Assembly: GCA_949949005.1 (NCBI GenBank)
Contig: CATLHM010000009.1
Span: 1 to 64,000, forward strand
Reading direction: 5' to 3'
Length of the DNA: 64,000 nucleotides
Source: an uncultured Lachnospiraceae bacterium
GTDB taxonomy: Bacteria; Bacillota; Clostridia; Lachnospirales; Lachnospiraceae
Shown here: piece by piece, positions 41,896-50,809 of the stretch
Numbering within the stretch: the stretch's first letter is position 1
How the letters are laid out: every line of letters starts with the position of its first letter
Notes under the pieces: model-generated
Seen by the model: only the letters and a program-made list of their open reading frames with translations
Told to the model about the DNA's origin: nothing
Database searches by the model: none
Program-made: the position numbers and the translations under genes

Positions 41896-43728
41896 TTACT
41901 GATAAGCCTGGGCCTGCAATTCCCACATCCTGCAATATTCGCCACCCAGCTTAAGGAGCTGGGCGTGGGTGCCCTGCTCCACAATACGCCCTTCCTTCAT
42001 CATGTAAATACAGTCGGCGTCCCGGGCCGTGGCAAGGCGGTGGGAGATAAAGATCACGGTTTTATCCTCCGCGATTTCCTTGAGCTCCTGATTTAATTTG
42101 AATTCGGAGGCCGGATCCAAGGCGCTGGAGGGTTCGTCCATGATGATCAGGTCATGGTTTCTGTAAAGGGTTCTGGCGATGGCTACCTTCTGGCTTTCGC
42201 CGCCGGAAAGATTGACCCCGTCTTTTTCAAATTCCGTGGTAAGAGGAGTTTCGATCTGATATTTCAGCTTTTGGCCGGAGAGATCGAACCCGGCCCGGTG
42301 GAGGGCTTGTTCCACCCGGTAGGTTTCCTGTTTGTCCATGGAACACAGATCCATCACCACGTTTTCCCGCAGGGAAGCGGCATAGAGCTTAAAATCCTGG
42401 AAAACCGCTCCGATTCCCTTCCGATAGTCAGAGAGCTTTAGGCTGCGTATATCCTGACCGTTTCGTAAAATGGCGCCGCTGCAGGGGTCATAGAGCCGCA
42501 TCAGAAGCTTGACCAGAGTGGTTTTGCCTGCGCCGTTGTAGCCCACCAGGGCGATCTTCTGGCCTTTTTTGATTTCCAGATTAATATCCTGCAGGATTTC
42601 CCTTGGCCGGGTGGGCGTATCGGATGAGGATTCGTTGCTTTGGCCCTGCGGATTTTGACCCTGATAGGAAAAGCCCACATGGGAAAGAGTCAGACAGTCA
42701 AAGCCCTCCGTCACCGCGGCTTCTCCGTCCACGATCTTTGGCTCATAGGCAAGAAAGCGGCGTATTTTTTCCACAAAGGCTCCGTTGTAGGAGAAGGCAG
42801 GCAAAAACCCGATCAGCGCCACCGTGCGCTTGATCAGCCTGCGGACAGCCGCAAGGAGGATGACAATGGAGCTTAAGGAGATGGTCTGCTCCACCATAGC
42901 CTGATACAACAGCCAGGGAAGATACAGGGCATAGAGCAAAAGGTAAGTGGGGACATACTCCTTGAAAAGGCTGAGGAGCCACAGCCTTGGGCCGTATTTT
43001 TTGTTCAGGCGGTTGATTCTTTCATTACATCTGTCGAAATCGTCGGTAAGAACTCCTTTCATTTCAGGGTGGAGCCGCAGCTCCTTGGCGTAATCGTGGA
43101 GATAAAATACCCTGTGCTGATAATCCCGTTCTCTTTCCGCAGACAGCCGCTCCAGCTTAAGCTTTTCCTGGAGCCTGAAATAGGCATGGCTGGCAAGGTA
43201 GCTCACCAGGCCGCAGAGAATGGCTAGAATAAGTCCGGTTTTATCCGTGGCAAACAGGAAGGAAAAGTACAGCACAGCGTTTGTGAGTTCAAAGAGAAAA
43301 GCCTTGCCGTCGTCCATAAACCGCTCCACGCACTGATCAGCCTGGGTGGTGGAGAGCACGAAATCATTGTAAAAGTCCGGGTCGTCATAGCAGGATAAAT
43401 CCATAGTCTGTGCCTTCTCGTAGATTTTTCTGCGCAGGGCAAAGCTCAGCACAGGCTTGATGCGGTCAAAGGACCACTGGAAGTAAATGCTGTCAACGAA
43501 CTGATGCACCACAAACAGAAGAAAAACCCCCAGAGTCAGAAGGGCCACCTGGGAAAAAGGCGCGCCCTTTTCCACCGCATTCAGGTTATATCCGATCCAG
43601 ACCGTGTATTCCAGAAAGACAAAGGCGCTCTGCTCAACGGCGGCAAACAGGTTAAAGAGAAGGAGCCTGGGAGAGGTCTTAAGGCAAAAGCGAAACAGCC
43701 ACCAAAGGCCGGATAATGTTTTTTTCAT
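41896..43728 (-). CDS. ABC exporter half-transporter of the LytTR locus (second subunit)
   Basis: The product has 610 residues: an N-terminal six-span region (LLLFNLFAAVEQSAFVFLEY) and an ATPase domain with P-loop GYNGAGKTT, signature LSGGESQKV, Walker B LIIMDEPSSALD and H-loop SHRLAT. Its start overlaps the stop of the partner gene by 4 bp. Both subunits have complete ATPase motifs. This divergent ABC group, with degenerate membrane parts, is often encoded near peptide or bacteriocin genes; no such peptide gene is visible here. A LytTR/GHKL two-component pair is encoded divergently. Confidence 0.85.
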   Translation of the reverse strand: MKKTLSGLWWLFRFCLKTSPRLLLFNLFAAVEQSAFVFLEYTVWIGYNLNAVEKGAPFSQVALLTLGVFLLFVVHQFVDSIYFQWSFDRIKPVLSFALRRKIYEKAQTMDLSCYDDPDFYNDFVLSTTQADQCVERFMDDGKAFLFELTNAVLYFSFLFATDKTGLILAILCGLVSYLASHAYFRLQEKLKLERLSAERERDYQHRVFYLHDYAKELRLHPEMKGVLTDDFDRCNERINRLNKKYGPRLWLLSLFKEYVPTYLLLYALYLPWLLYQAMVEQTISLSSIVILLAAVRRLIKRTVALIGFLPAFSYNGAFVEKIRRFLAYEPKIVDGEAAVTEGFDCLTLSHVGFSYQGQNPQGQSNESSSDTPTRPREILQDINLEIKKGQKIALVGYNGAGKTTLVKLLMRLYDPCSGAILRNGQDIRSLKLSDYRKGIGAVFQDFKLYAASLRENVVMDLCSMDKQETYRVEQALHRAGFDLSGQKLKYQIETPLTTEFEKDGVNLSGGESQKVAIARTLYRNHDLIIMDEPSSALDPASEFKLNQELKEIAEDKTVIFISHRLATARDADCIYMMKEGRIVEQGTHAQLLKLGGEYCRMWELQAQAYQ

Positions 43729-45653
43729 AAAGAAATTCCTCCTTTTTCCGGAAAATCAGGGTTCTCAAAGGCCTTTTCCTTTTGGTACTGCCGGGCCTGC
43801 ATATGGTAAAGGGCGGCGTATTCCCCCTCTGCTTCCATGAGCCGGGCATGGGTTCCCTGCTCCGAGATCCGTCCGTCCTTTAAGACGATAATCTTTTCCA
43901 TGTCCTGTACACAGGAGAGCCGGTGGGAGATGAGCAGAAGAATCCGTCCCTGAGCGTCCTTTTTGATGCTTTCCATCAGGTCATGTTCCGAGATCGGATC
44001 CAGGGCGCTGGAGGGCTCGTCAAAGATCCGGATGGGGGTATCCTGAAAGAAAGCCCTGGCCGCCACCAGCTTTTGGACCTGTCCGCCGGAAAGGACGGCG
44101 CCCTGGGGATCAAATTCCCGTGTCAGGACAGTGTCCATCGCTTTGGGAAGCTTTTCGATGACAGGTTTGATCCCGGCCTGGGAAAGCGCGTCCCAGAGAA
44201 GGCCGGAATCAGAGCCGGAACCAAGGCCAGACCCAGAGCCAGAACCACGGCCAGATTCAGATCCGAAACCATGGCCTGCCCCCTGCCCGCCCTCCCGGCC
44301 CATCACCAGGTTATCCCGGATGCTCCGGGCAAAGATTTTTCCGTCCTGGAAGGCTGCGGCAAACAGGCTCCGGTAGGCTTTCAGGTTATATTCCTTAATG
44401 TTGATGCCGTTTAACAGGATTTCTCCCTCCGTAGGGTCATAAAGGCGCATCAGGAGCTTGATCAGGGTGGATTTACCCGCGCCGTTGTAGCCAACCAACG
44501 CGCAGGCCTGTCCGCTTTTTAAGGTGAAGCTGATATTTTTCAGGGTCATCCGGCCATTCTGATAGGCAAAGCCCACATTGCGAAATTCGATACTTCGGAT
44601 TTCCTGATCCGGCAGAATGCCGTCCCAGTCCTCGGGGATGGCGGGCTCATAGGCCATGAAATCCCGGAGATTCTGGATAAAGAGGCTGTTTTTCATGCTC
44701 TCCAACAAAGCCTTTGTGTAGGAGATGAGGATCCAGGAAACGGAGGTCATCAGGCTGGTAAGGATCACGAAGTCGGACAAGGGCATGGTTTTGGACACCA
44801 TGGCCCGGTAGGCCCCGTAAAAGATCACGCCCTCGAAGATGATCACAAAGGTAAAATAGAGGTATCCCCATCCCAGCAGGATGTTTTTCACCATATATTT
44901 GTCCATGGTGCCTGTGATGCCCGCCTCAGCCTCCTTTTGCTTTTTTTCCATCACATGGAAAATGTCGGTCATGCGGAGCTCCTTGGCATAGTCCGAAAGA
45001 TGAATGACACGGTTAATATAATCGGCGATGCGGCGGAAGATCATGGATTCTTCATAGATCCGGTAGGACAACCTGTTGAGGGCATTGGCAAACACGAAAT
45101 TTCCGATCAGAGGGGCTATGACGAAAAGGATCACCCACCGGTCGATGCGGATCATCATCACCCAGGAGACGGCCACAGCCGCGGTGCCGATGATAATCTG
45201 CCACAGATTGCCGATGGTTTTGATCAGCCGCTGGTCGCTTTGGGCCATAGCCATCATATATCGATTATAAAATTCACTGTTCTCAAAACAGGACAGATCG
45301 TTGTTTCCCGCCTTCTGATATAAGGTACGGTAAAGCCCCTGATAAATTTTCACATCGGTTACCGGAAGAAGCAGGTTGTCATACCAGCCGTTATAGAGAA
45401 AGACCAGGAAAAACAAACCTACCGTAAAAGCCAGGAAAAGAAGGATTTCCTGAAAGCTGCCTCCTGTTTCGATCAGGGAGAGCACTTTTTTCAAAAAATA
45501 TCCGGAAAAGAACAGATATTCAAACTGATCCAGCCCGGAGCGTATGCCGGAGAAAACCACCCGGGAGGGGCAGATACGCAGGGCAAAGCCCATGATGTAA
45601 AGGTTGTTTCTGACTGCCTGGACGACAGTTCCGGTTTTTTTAGTCTTTTTCAT
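43725..45653 (-). CDS. ABC exporter half-transporter with Gly/Ser-rich insertion
   Basis: The product has 642 residues and is paralogous to its downstream partner: about six spans, P-loop GYNGAGKST, Q-loop AAFQDGKIF, signature LSGGQVQKL, Walker B IRIFDEPSSALD, H-loop SHRLSC. Unusually, about 32 residues (453-484) made almost only of Gly, Ser and charged residues sit in the helical subdomain between the Q-loop and the signature. ATG 45653 has only a distant AAAGGAA upstream. The pair probably exports a peptide or lipid under control of the divergent two-component system. Confidence 0.85.
   Translation of the reverse strand: MKKTKKTGTVVQAVRNNLYIMGFALRICPSRVVFSGIRSGLDQFEYLFFSGYFLKKVLSLIETGGSFQEILLFLAFTVGLFFLVFLYNGWYDNLLLPVTDVKIYQGLYRTLYQKAGNNDLSCFENSEFYNRYMMAMAQSDQRLIKTIGNLWQIIIGTAAVAVSWVMMIRIDRWVILFVIAPLIGNFVFANALNRLSYRIYEESMIFRRIADYINRVIHLSDYAKELRMTDIFHVMEKKQKEAEAGITGTMDKYMVKNILLGWGYLYFTFVIIFEGVIFYGAYRAMVSKTMPLSDFVILTSLMTSVSWILISYTKALLESMKNSLFIQNLRDFMAYEPAIPEDWDGILPDQEIRSIEFRNVGFAYQNGRMTLKNISFTLKSGQACALVGYNGAGKSTLIKLLMRLYDPTEGEILLNGINIKEYNLKAYRSLFAAAFQDGKIFARSIRDNLVMGREGGQGAGHGFGSESGRGSGSGSGLGSGSDSGLLWDALSQAGIKPVIEKLPKAMDTVLTREFDPQGAVLSGGQVQKLVAARAFFQDTPIRIFDEPSSALDPISEHDLMESIKKDAQGRILLLISHRLSCVQDMEKIIVLKDGRISEQGTHARLMEAEGEYAALYHMQARQYQKEKAFENPDFPEKGGISL
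44202..44297 (-). repeat. Low-complexity Gly/Ser insertion in the ABC ATPase domain
   Basis: On the minus strand the codons GGC/GGT/GGG-TCT/TCC repeat to give segments such as GRGSGSGSGLGSGSDSG. The related subunit next door has no counterpart. The hexanucleotide repetition suggests growth by slippage. Frame is kept on both sides (NLVMG before, LLWDALSQAG after). Confidence 0.75.
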
Positions 45654-45831
45654 TTGATTGTCGGATTCCTTTCTTTGCAGAGCTTATTCAGGCATATGTA
45701 TTCCAAGTTTGCGCAGCATACTTGTAGCAAAAAGTGCTGCCCGTTTGGTTTAGTATACCTGTCTGAGAGGGAAAAATCCAAACCTGTCCTCCAATTCCCG
45801 CTCTTTGTCCCTGAATCGGCAGCGAAAAAGA

Positions 45832-45860
45832 TTGTCCTGATGGGGGATACTGTTTATAAT
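45832..45860 (+). promoter_or_regulatory. Sigma-A promoter of the LytTR two-component genes
   Basis: TTGTCC (45832-45837) and TATAAT (45855-45860) with a 17-bp spacer lie 43 bp before the response-regulator start. The rest of the 250-bp divergent gap holds a 70-codon open frame without a ribosome-binding site, which I do not accept as a gene. Confidence 0.65.
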
Positions 45861-45903
45861 AAGTAAGAGCGACAGAAAATACCAGAGGGCAGAGGCGATA
45901 AGT

Positions 45904-46668
45904 ATGATCAGAGTAGGTCTGTGTGATGATGATCCGGTTTTGCTGAAAAAACTGAATAGCTTTGTGTTGGACTGCTATGCAGAAAATCAGATTTTTGCCA
46001 AAACCCAGGCTTTTGAGAAAGGGCAGGCGCTGCTTTATGAGATCGAGGACGGCGCCGGGTTTGATCTTTTGCTGCTGGATATTGAGATGCCCGGCTTAAG
46101 CGGTATGGAGCTTGCCGCCCGGGTGAAAAAGCTTTTGCCAAAGGCGCTGATTATTTTTATCACCTCCCACATGGAATATGTGCTGGACGCCTATGAACTG
46201 TCGGTGTTCCGCTATGTTCCCAAGGCAGATCAGGGGGAGCGGCTCACCCATGCCCTTTTGGATGCGGCGGCTATGGTGGAGGTGCAGCTTCGGGAAAGCT
46301 ATATTATCCAGAACCAGAACCGTTTGGAGAGGATTCCGCTGCAAAATCTTCTTTATATTACCCATGAGGGCAAAAATGCGCTGCTGGTTACGGATCTTTC
46401 CGCAGGGGAAAATCCCGGCGGGGGAAGTATGCCGGGAGAGAAAACTCTCTGCTTCCGGGTGCGCAAAACCCTTCAACAGGTGTATGAAGAACTGGACGAT
46501 AAGGAGTTTTTCTTTATTGACAGGGGCTGTATCGTGAACCTGTCCCAGATCATGAGCATTAAAGAAGACTTTTGTATTTTAAAGGACGGCACCCGGCTTG
46601 GCGTCAGCCAGTCCAGGATGCCGGGGCTGAAGGAACGGCTTCTGGAATTCTGGAAGCAGCATATTTAA
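45904..46668 (+). CDS. LytTR-family response regulator
   Basis: The product has 254 residues. The receiver has the acidic triplet CDDDPVLLKK, phosphorylatable D59 in LLLLDIEMPGLSG, and K in YVPKADQG. The C-terminal LytTR DNA-binding domain contains LYITHEGKNALLV, FFFIDRGCIVNLSQIMSI and LGVSQSRMPGLKERL. These regulators (AgrA, ComE type) usually control peptide-signalling or export genes, here most likely the divergent ABC pair. The histidine kinase gene starts 23 bp after its stop. Confidence 0.9.
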   Translation: MIRVGLCDDDPVLLKKLNSFVLDCYAENQIFAKTQAFEKGQALLYEIEDGAGFDLLLLDIEMPGLSGMELAARVKKLLPKALIIFITSHMEYVLDAYELSVFRYVPKADQGERLTHALLDAAAMVEVQLRESYIIQNQNRLERIPLQNLLYITHEGKNALLVTDLSAGENPGGGSMPGEKTLCFRVRKTLQQVYEELDDKEFFFIDRGCIVNLSQIMSIKEDFCILKDGTRLGVSQSRMPGLKERLLEFWKQHI

Positions 46669-46691
46669 TAATATGCGAGAGAGGAGGGGCA

Positions 46692-47399
46692 ATGGGAGGC
46701 GTTTCGAAAAAGGAAGCGGAAAAGGTAAGGATGCTCAGCGAGCAGTACGAGCGGCTTCAGAGAGCGTGGTCAGAAAATGCCATGCTTTTTCACGATATGG
46801 GAAACCACCTGCAGACCATTTTTCATCTGGCACAGGCCGGAGAAAATGAGGAAATCTGCCGTTATATCAGCCGGATCAGCAAGCCTGTGGAGCAGCTTGG
46901 CAGCATTTATTTTACGGGAGTGGGGATTGTGGATGCGGTATTAAACGCCAAGAAGCAGCTTGCCGGGGAAAGAGGCTATGAAATGGATGTGAATGCCCAA
47001 CTTCCTGCCAACACGGGAATTTCGGAGGATGATTTCTGCACGGTTTTAACGAATCTGCTGGACAATGCCATTGAGTCCATGGACAGGGAAAAGGCCAGGC
47101 GCTCTGCAATGGAAAAAGGAGAGCAGAGGATGGGGCAGCCTGGGAGGTCGTATCCGCCAATTGAAGTTTCCCTGCGGCACATTCATCACTTCCTGGTAAT
47201 CCGTGTGACAAACCCCTGTACGGAAGAACGCCCCCAGGGACGCGGCTTTTTTGCCACCTCTAAAAGGGACAGGAGCCGTCACGGATGGGGGTTAAGGAGC
47301 GTGCAAAAAACGGTGCGGAAATATAACGGTTCTCTGACCCTGGAGGTAAAGGAAGGGAAATTTGCGGCATCGGCTCTGTTGTTTTTTGAGGATAAGTAG
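46692..47399 (+). CDS. Soluble GHKL histidine kinase
   Basis: The product has 235 residues from ATG 46692 with GAGGAGGGG upstream; an open frame to 46572 only overlaps the regulator gene. There is no membrane span. The chain starts with a coiled coil, then the phospho-acceptor H34 in MLFHDMGNHLQTIFH, and the ATPase motifs NLLDNAIESMD and RGFFATSKRDRSRHGWGLRS. AgrC-like partners of LytTR regulators normally carry a six-span sensor; here the sensor part is missing, so the signal must be cytoplasmic or come through another protein, perhaps the ABC exporter. Confidence 0.85.
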   Translation: MGGVSKKEAEKVRMLSEQYERLQRAWSENAMLFHDMGNHLQTIFHLAQAGENEEICRYISRISKPVEQLGSIYFTGVGIVDAVLNAKKQLAGERGYEMDVNAQLPANTGISEDDFCTVLTNLLDNAIESMDREKARRSAMEKGEQRMGQPGRSYPPIEVSLRHIHHFLVIRVTNPCTEERPQGRGFFATSKRDRSRHGWGLRSVQKTVRKYNGSLTLEVKEGKFAASALLFFEDK

Positions 47400-47501
47400 A
47401 AAAAATCATTTTAGAATGACTTTTTCTTTAAAATAAATCATTTTTGTGTTATTATTTTTGAAAATAGTCAGGCAGATTGCAAAGCCGAAAGAGGGAATGG
47501 G

Positions 47502-48800
47502 ATGGAACGAAAAATCATGCAGGAGCTTGTGGCATGGAGAGAAATGAAGAAAAACAGGATGCCTCTGCTCCTATATGGCGTAAGGCAGGTGGGAAAGACC
47601 TATATTTTAAGGGAATTTGGGGATCGTTATTACAAGAACAGCCTTTATATTAATTTTGAGCGTATGCAGGCGGCTGCCGATTTTTTCGGGGGAGAGCTTT
47701 CTCCCGAAAGGATTATACACCTGCTGGAGGAATATTTTGGTCAAAAGATAATCCCGGAGGAGACTCTGCTTATTTTTGATGAGATTCAGGCCTGTGAGAG
47801 GGCGCTTACGTCCTTAAAGTATTTTTGTGAGGAAGCGCCTGAATATCATGTAGCAGCGGCCGGAAGCCTTTTGGGAGTGGCGATTCACAGGGAAAATTAT
47901 TCCTATCCGGTAGGAAAGGTGATAACCAAAACCTTATATCCTCTGGGCTTCGATGAGTTTCTGCAGGCCATGGGACTAAGGCACCTTGTAAGTCTGATAT
48001 GGGAACATTACGATAAAATGGAAGAGATGCCCCAGACCCTGCACAGGGAAATATTATATTGGTATGACAGATATTTGTTTATAGGAGGTATGCCTGCCGC
48101 GGTCAATCAATATATGGAAAGGCAGTCTCTGATCAATGTGCCGGAGGTGCAGAGCCTGATCTTAAATGCCTATACCGCGGACATGGCCAAATATACCGGT
48201 AACGGTGAGAGTACAAAGATCAGGAGCGCATTTGCGTCGATGCCGGTACAATTGGCAAAGGAAAATAAAAAATTCCAATACAAATTAATTCGAAAGGGCG
48301 CAACCGCAGGATTGTTTGGGGATTCCATTTCCTGGCTGATATTTTCCGGAGTGGTGTTAAGTTCAGAGAGAGTTACCAGGCCGGAACCGCCCCTGATTGC
48401 CTTTCGGGACGTATCAGCCTTTAAGCTCTATTTATCGGACGTGGGGCTGCTCTCTGCGTTTACCAGGATCATGCCGGAGAGCATCATACGAAACGAACTC
48501 TCAGAGCTTTATTTAGGAGCGCTGACCGAGAATTATGCGGCCCAAACATTAAAGGCGGCAGGATATGAGCTATATTATTGGACATCGGATTCTCCGGCTG
48601 CCGAGGTGGATTTTTTAATACAAAAAAAAGGAAAAGTAGTACCGGTAGAAGTAAAGTCCGGGGAAAACGTTAATTCCAGGAGCCTAAAGCATTTGCAGAA
48701 GCTTGCAGAGCCGGAGGAAATGATCCGGCTGTCCCGGAAAAATTTTGGTACGGACGGAAAAATCCGGGCTGTTCCTTTATATGCGGCCTTTTGCCTGTAG
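47502..48800 (+). CDS. AAA_14/DUF4143 ATP-binding protein (copy 1)
   Basis: The product has 432 residues. The N-terminal AAA-type domain has P-loop YGVRQVGKTYI, Walker B LLIFDEIQACERAL and AAAGSLLGVAI. The C-terminal DUF4143 region carries AEVDFLIQKKGKVVPVEVKS, a PD-(D/E)XK-like nuclease motif. This family is very common in Clostridia and Bacteroidetes genomes in varying copy number; a link to mobile DNA or toxin-like function has been suggested but is not settled. A second member lies 7 kb downstream on the other strand. A short T-rich hairpin region (47401-47430) separates it from the kinase gene. Confidence 0.85.
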   Translation: MERKIMQELVAWREMKKNRMPLLLYGVRQVGKTYILREFGDRYYKNSLYINFERMQAAADFFGGELSPERIIHLLEEYFGQKIIPEETLLIFDEIQACERALTSLKYFCEEAPEYHVAAAGSLLGVAIHRENYSYPVGKVITKTLYPLGFDEFLQAMGLRHLVSLIWEHYDKMEEMPQTLHREILYWYDRYLFIGGMPAAVNQYMERQSLINVPEVQSLILNAYTADMAKYTGNGESTKIRSAFASMPVQLAKENKKFQYKLIRKGATAGLFGDSISWLIFSGVVLSSERVTRPEPPLIAFRDVSAFKLYLSDVGLLSAFTRIMPESIIRNELSELYLGALTENYAAQTLKAAGYELYYWTSDSPAAEVDFLIQKKGKVVPVEVKSGENVNSRSLKHLQKLAEPEEMIRLSRKNFGTDGKIRAVPLYAAFCL

Positions 48801-48899
48801 TGTGCCTTGCAGCGCATATTTCTTGCAACGCGGTACTGCGGTGGGCCGCGATATTCAAAAAAAGAACCATATTTGTTCAACAAAAGGAGCAGAAAGCAG

Positions 48900-50693
48900 A
48901 TGGAAAACGAAAATAAGTCGAACAGGAAAAAAATGAAAATCGCGGCGGGAGCCGCTCTGGCGTTGTTCGTGCTGTGTGTGCTGGCTTTGGGCGGGGCCTT
49001 TGGCGTGCGCAGATGGAACGCTTCCGTCTCAGAGAAGTTTGACGCTTACACTCAGGAGCTGTTTCAGGAGGATGTGGCGGAAAATACCATAAACCTTCAT
49101 TACACCCTGGCAAACCCTGAAAACTACGGGATCACGGACTATGAAGTTACTCTGGGCTCCGTCTCCCTCGCTGATGTGGAGGAGAGTTATGCGGAGTTGG
49201 AGGACATGAAAAAAAGCCTGGAGAGCTTTCGCCGGTCCGGCCTGACCAAAGACCAGCAGCTCACCTACGATATTCTGTTGGATTATGTGCAGACAGAGCT
49301 ATCGGTGAAGGATTTGCCGCTTTATGCGGAGGTGCTTGGCCCCATCAGCGGTTATCAGTCGCAGCTTCCGGTGATTTTGGCAGAGTACACCTTCCGGCGG
49401 GAGAGGGATATTGAGGATTATCTCACCCTGGTTTCCGGAATAGACGAGATGGCGGAGGAATTGATCGAGTTTGAAAGGGAAAAGGCGCAGGCCGGGCTTT
49501 TTATGTCGGACTATGCAGCGGACACGATTATTTCCCAGTGTGAGGAGTTTATAGCAAGCCCGGAAGAAAACTATATGATCGAAGTCTTTGACGACAAGGT
49601 TGCCGCCTTCGAGGGGCTTACCGACCAGGAAAAGCAGGCGTACAGCGACAAAAACCGTGCCATAATCACCACGGAGGTTGTGGATGGCTACCGGACGCTG
49701 ATCGAAGGCCTTAAGGAGCTGAAGGGGAGCGGCACAAACGACCTGGGGCTCTGCTATTATGAGGACGGCACAAGGTATTATGAGTATCTGGTCAGATCCG
49801 GCACGGGGACGGATACGTCAGTGAAGCAGCTCATGAGAAAAACAGAATATTTCCTGGAGGAGTTTATCTATAGCCTGCAGACTCTGGTGCAGGAGAATCC
49901 TGAGGTGTATGATGAATTTCTGGATTATGAGTTCCCTGTTATGGAGCCGGAGGAGATTCTGGAGGATTTGAGGGAGAAGTCCGCCGACTATTTCCCGGAG
50001 CCGCCCCAGGTGAATTACACCATTAAATATGTACACCCCTCCATGGAAGAGCATAGCAGCCCGGCTTTTTATCTGACCACGCCGGTGGATGATCTGCAGA
50101 ATAATCTGATTTATATTAATAATAAGCAGGCGAGAAGCTCGGAAAGCGACGGCGCGGAGTTTTATGCCATGCTGGCCCACGAGGGGTATCCCGGCCATTT
50201 GTACCAGAATATTTATACCGGGTCTTCTGACCTGCCCCTGATCCGCAGCCTGCTTTCCTACTCCGGCTATGCAGAAGGGTGGGCCACCTACGTGGAGCAC
50301 AGCTATGCCTTTCAGCTCTCCGGCATGAGCGATACGCTGGCTCAGCTTTTTGCGGGGAACAGTGCGGCCACCCTTGCCCTTCACGCTTATATCGATATGG
50401 GGATTCATTACGAGGGCTGGAACCAGGAGGATGTGGAGGACTTCCTTGCAGGCTATGGGATTTCGGACCGGGATGCGGCGGAGGAAATCTTCAAGCTGGT
50501 GGTGGAGGAGCCTGCCAATTACCTGAATTATTTTATCGGCTATCTGGAATTTCTGGATCTGCGAAGGGCTGCGGAGAAGGAGCTGGGAGATGCCTTTGAT
50601 GTAAAAGAGTTCCACGGTTTTCTTCTGGAAACGGGCCCGGCTCCCTTCTATATTATAGAGGACTATATGGAAGCGTGGATGAAAAGCGCATAA
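48900..50693 (+). CDS. DUF885 family protein, probable membrane-anchored metallopeptidase
   Basis: The product has 597 residues from ATG 48900 with AAAGGAG about 11 bp upstream; the open frame to 48807 lacks a start signal. A basic N-terminus and one span (IAAGAALALFVLCVLALGGA) anchor it, placing the rest outside the cell. The DUF885 signature is MLAHEGYPGHLYQN (HExxxH zinc-site candidate) followed by YSGYAEGWATYVEHSYAF, with the further Glu. Members are treated as putative zinc peptidases; a specific substrate is not known to me. It stands alone between the AAA/DUF4143 gene and carAB. Confidence 0.8.
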   Translation: MENENKSNRKKMKIAAGAALALFVLCVLALGGAFGVRRWNASVSEKFDAYTQELFQEDVAENTINLHYTLANPENYGITDYEVTLGSVSLADVEESYAELEDMKKSLESFRRSGLTKDQQLTYDILLDYVQTELSVKDLPLYAEVLGPISGYQSQLPVILAEYTFRRERDIEDYLTLVSGIDEMAEELIEFEREKAQAGLFMSDYAADTIISQCEEFIASPEENYMIEVFDDKVAAFEGLTDQEKQAYSDKNRAIITTEVVDGYRTLIEGLKELKGSGTNDLGLCYYEDGTRYYEYLVRSGTGTDTSVKQLMRKTEYFLEEFIYSLQTLVQENPEVYDEFLDYEFPVMEPEEILEDLREKSADYFPEPPQVNYTIKYVHPSMEEHSSPAFYLTTPVDDLQNNLIYINNKQARSSESDGAEFYAMLAHEGYPGHLYQNIYTGSSDLPLIRSLLSYSGYAEGWATYVEHSYAFQLSGMSDTLAQLFAGNSAATLALHAYIDMGIHYEGWNQEDVEDFLAGYGISDRDAAEEIFKLVVEEPANYLNYFIGYLEFLDLRRAAEKELGDAFDVKEFHGFLLETGPAPFYIIEDYMEAWMKSA

Positions 50694-50734
50694 AAATCAT
50701 AGAAAGCCGGTATTGAAATTTGATTTTTCCACAG

Positions 50735-50763
50735 TTGAACACCGAAATGTCTTGTGCTATAAT
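50735..50763 (+). promoter_or_regulatory. Strong sigma-A promoter of carAB
   Basis: TTGAAC (50735-50740), a 17-bp spacer ending TGC, and TATAAT (50758-50763) form a near-consensus promoter with TG extension. The ATG of carA lies 46 bp further. I see no PyrR-type attenuator in the short leader. Confidence 0.8.
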
Positions 50764-50809
50764 TAGGAGATTTTGAACAAAATACGCAAAGAAAGGGAAC
50801 AGGGACTAC

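Noticed and set aside
45654..45866. 70-codon frame in the gap between the ABC pair and the LytTR gene, considered as a bacteriocin or signal peptide
   Set aside because: It begins at the first base after the divergent gene, has no ribosome-binding site, and shows no leader with a double-Gly site.
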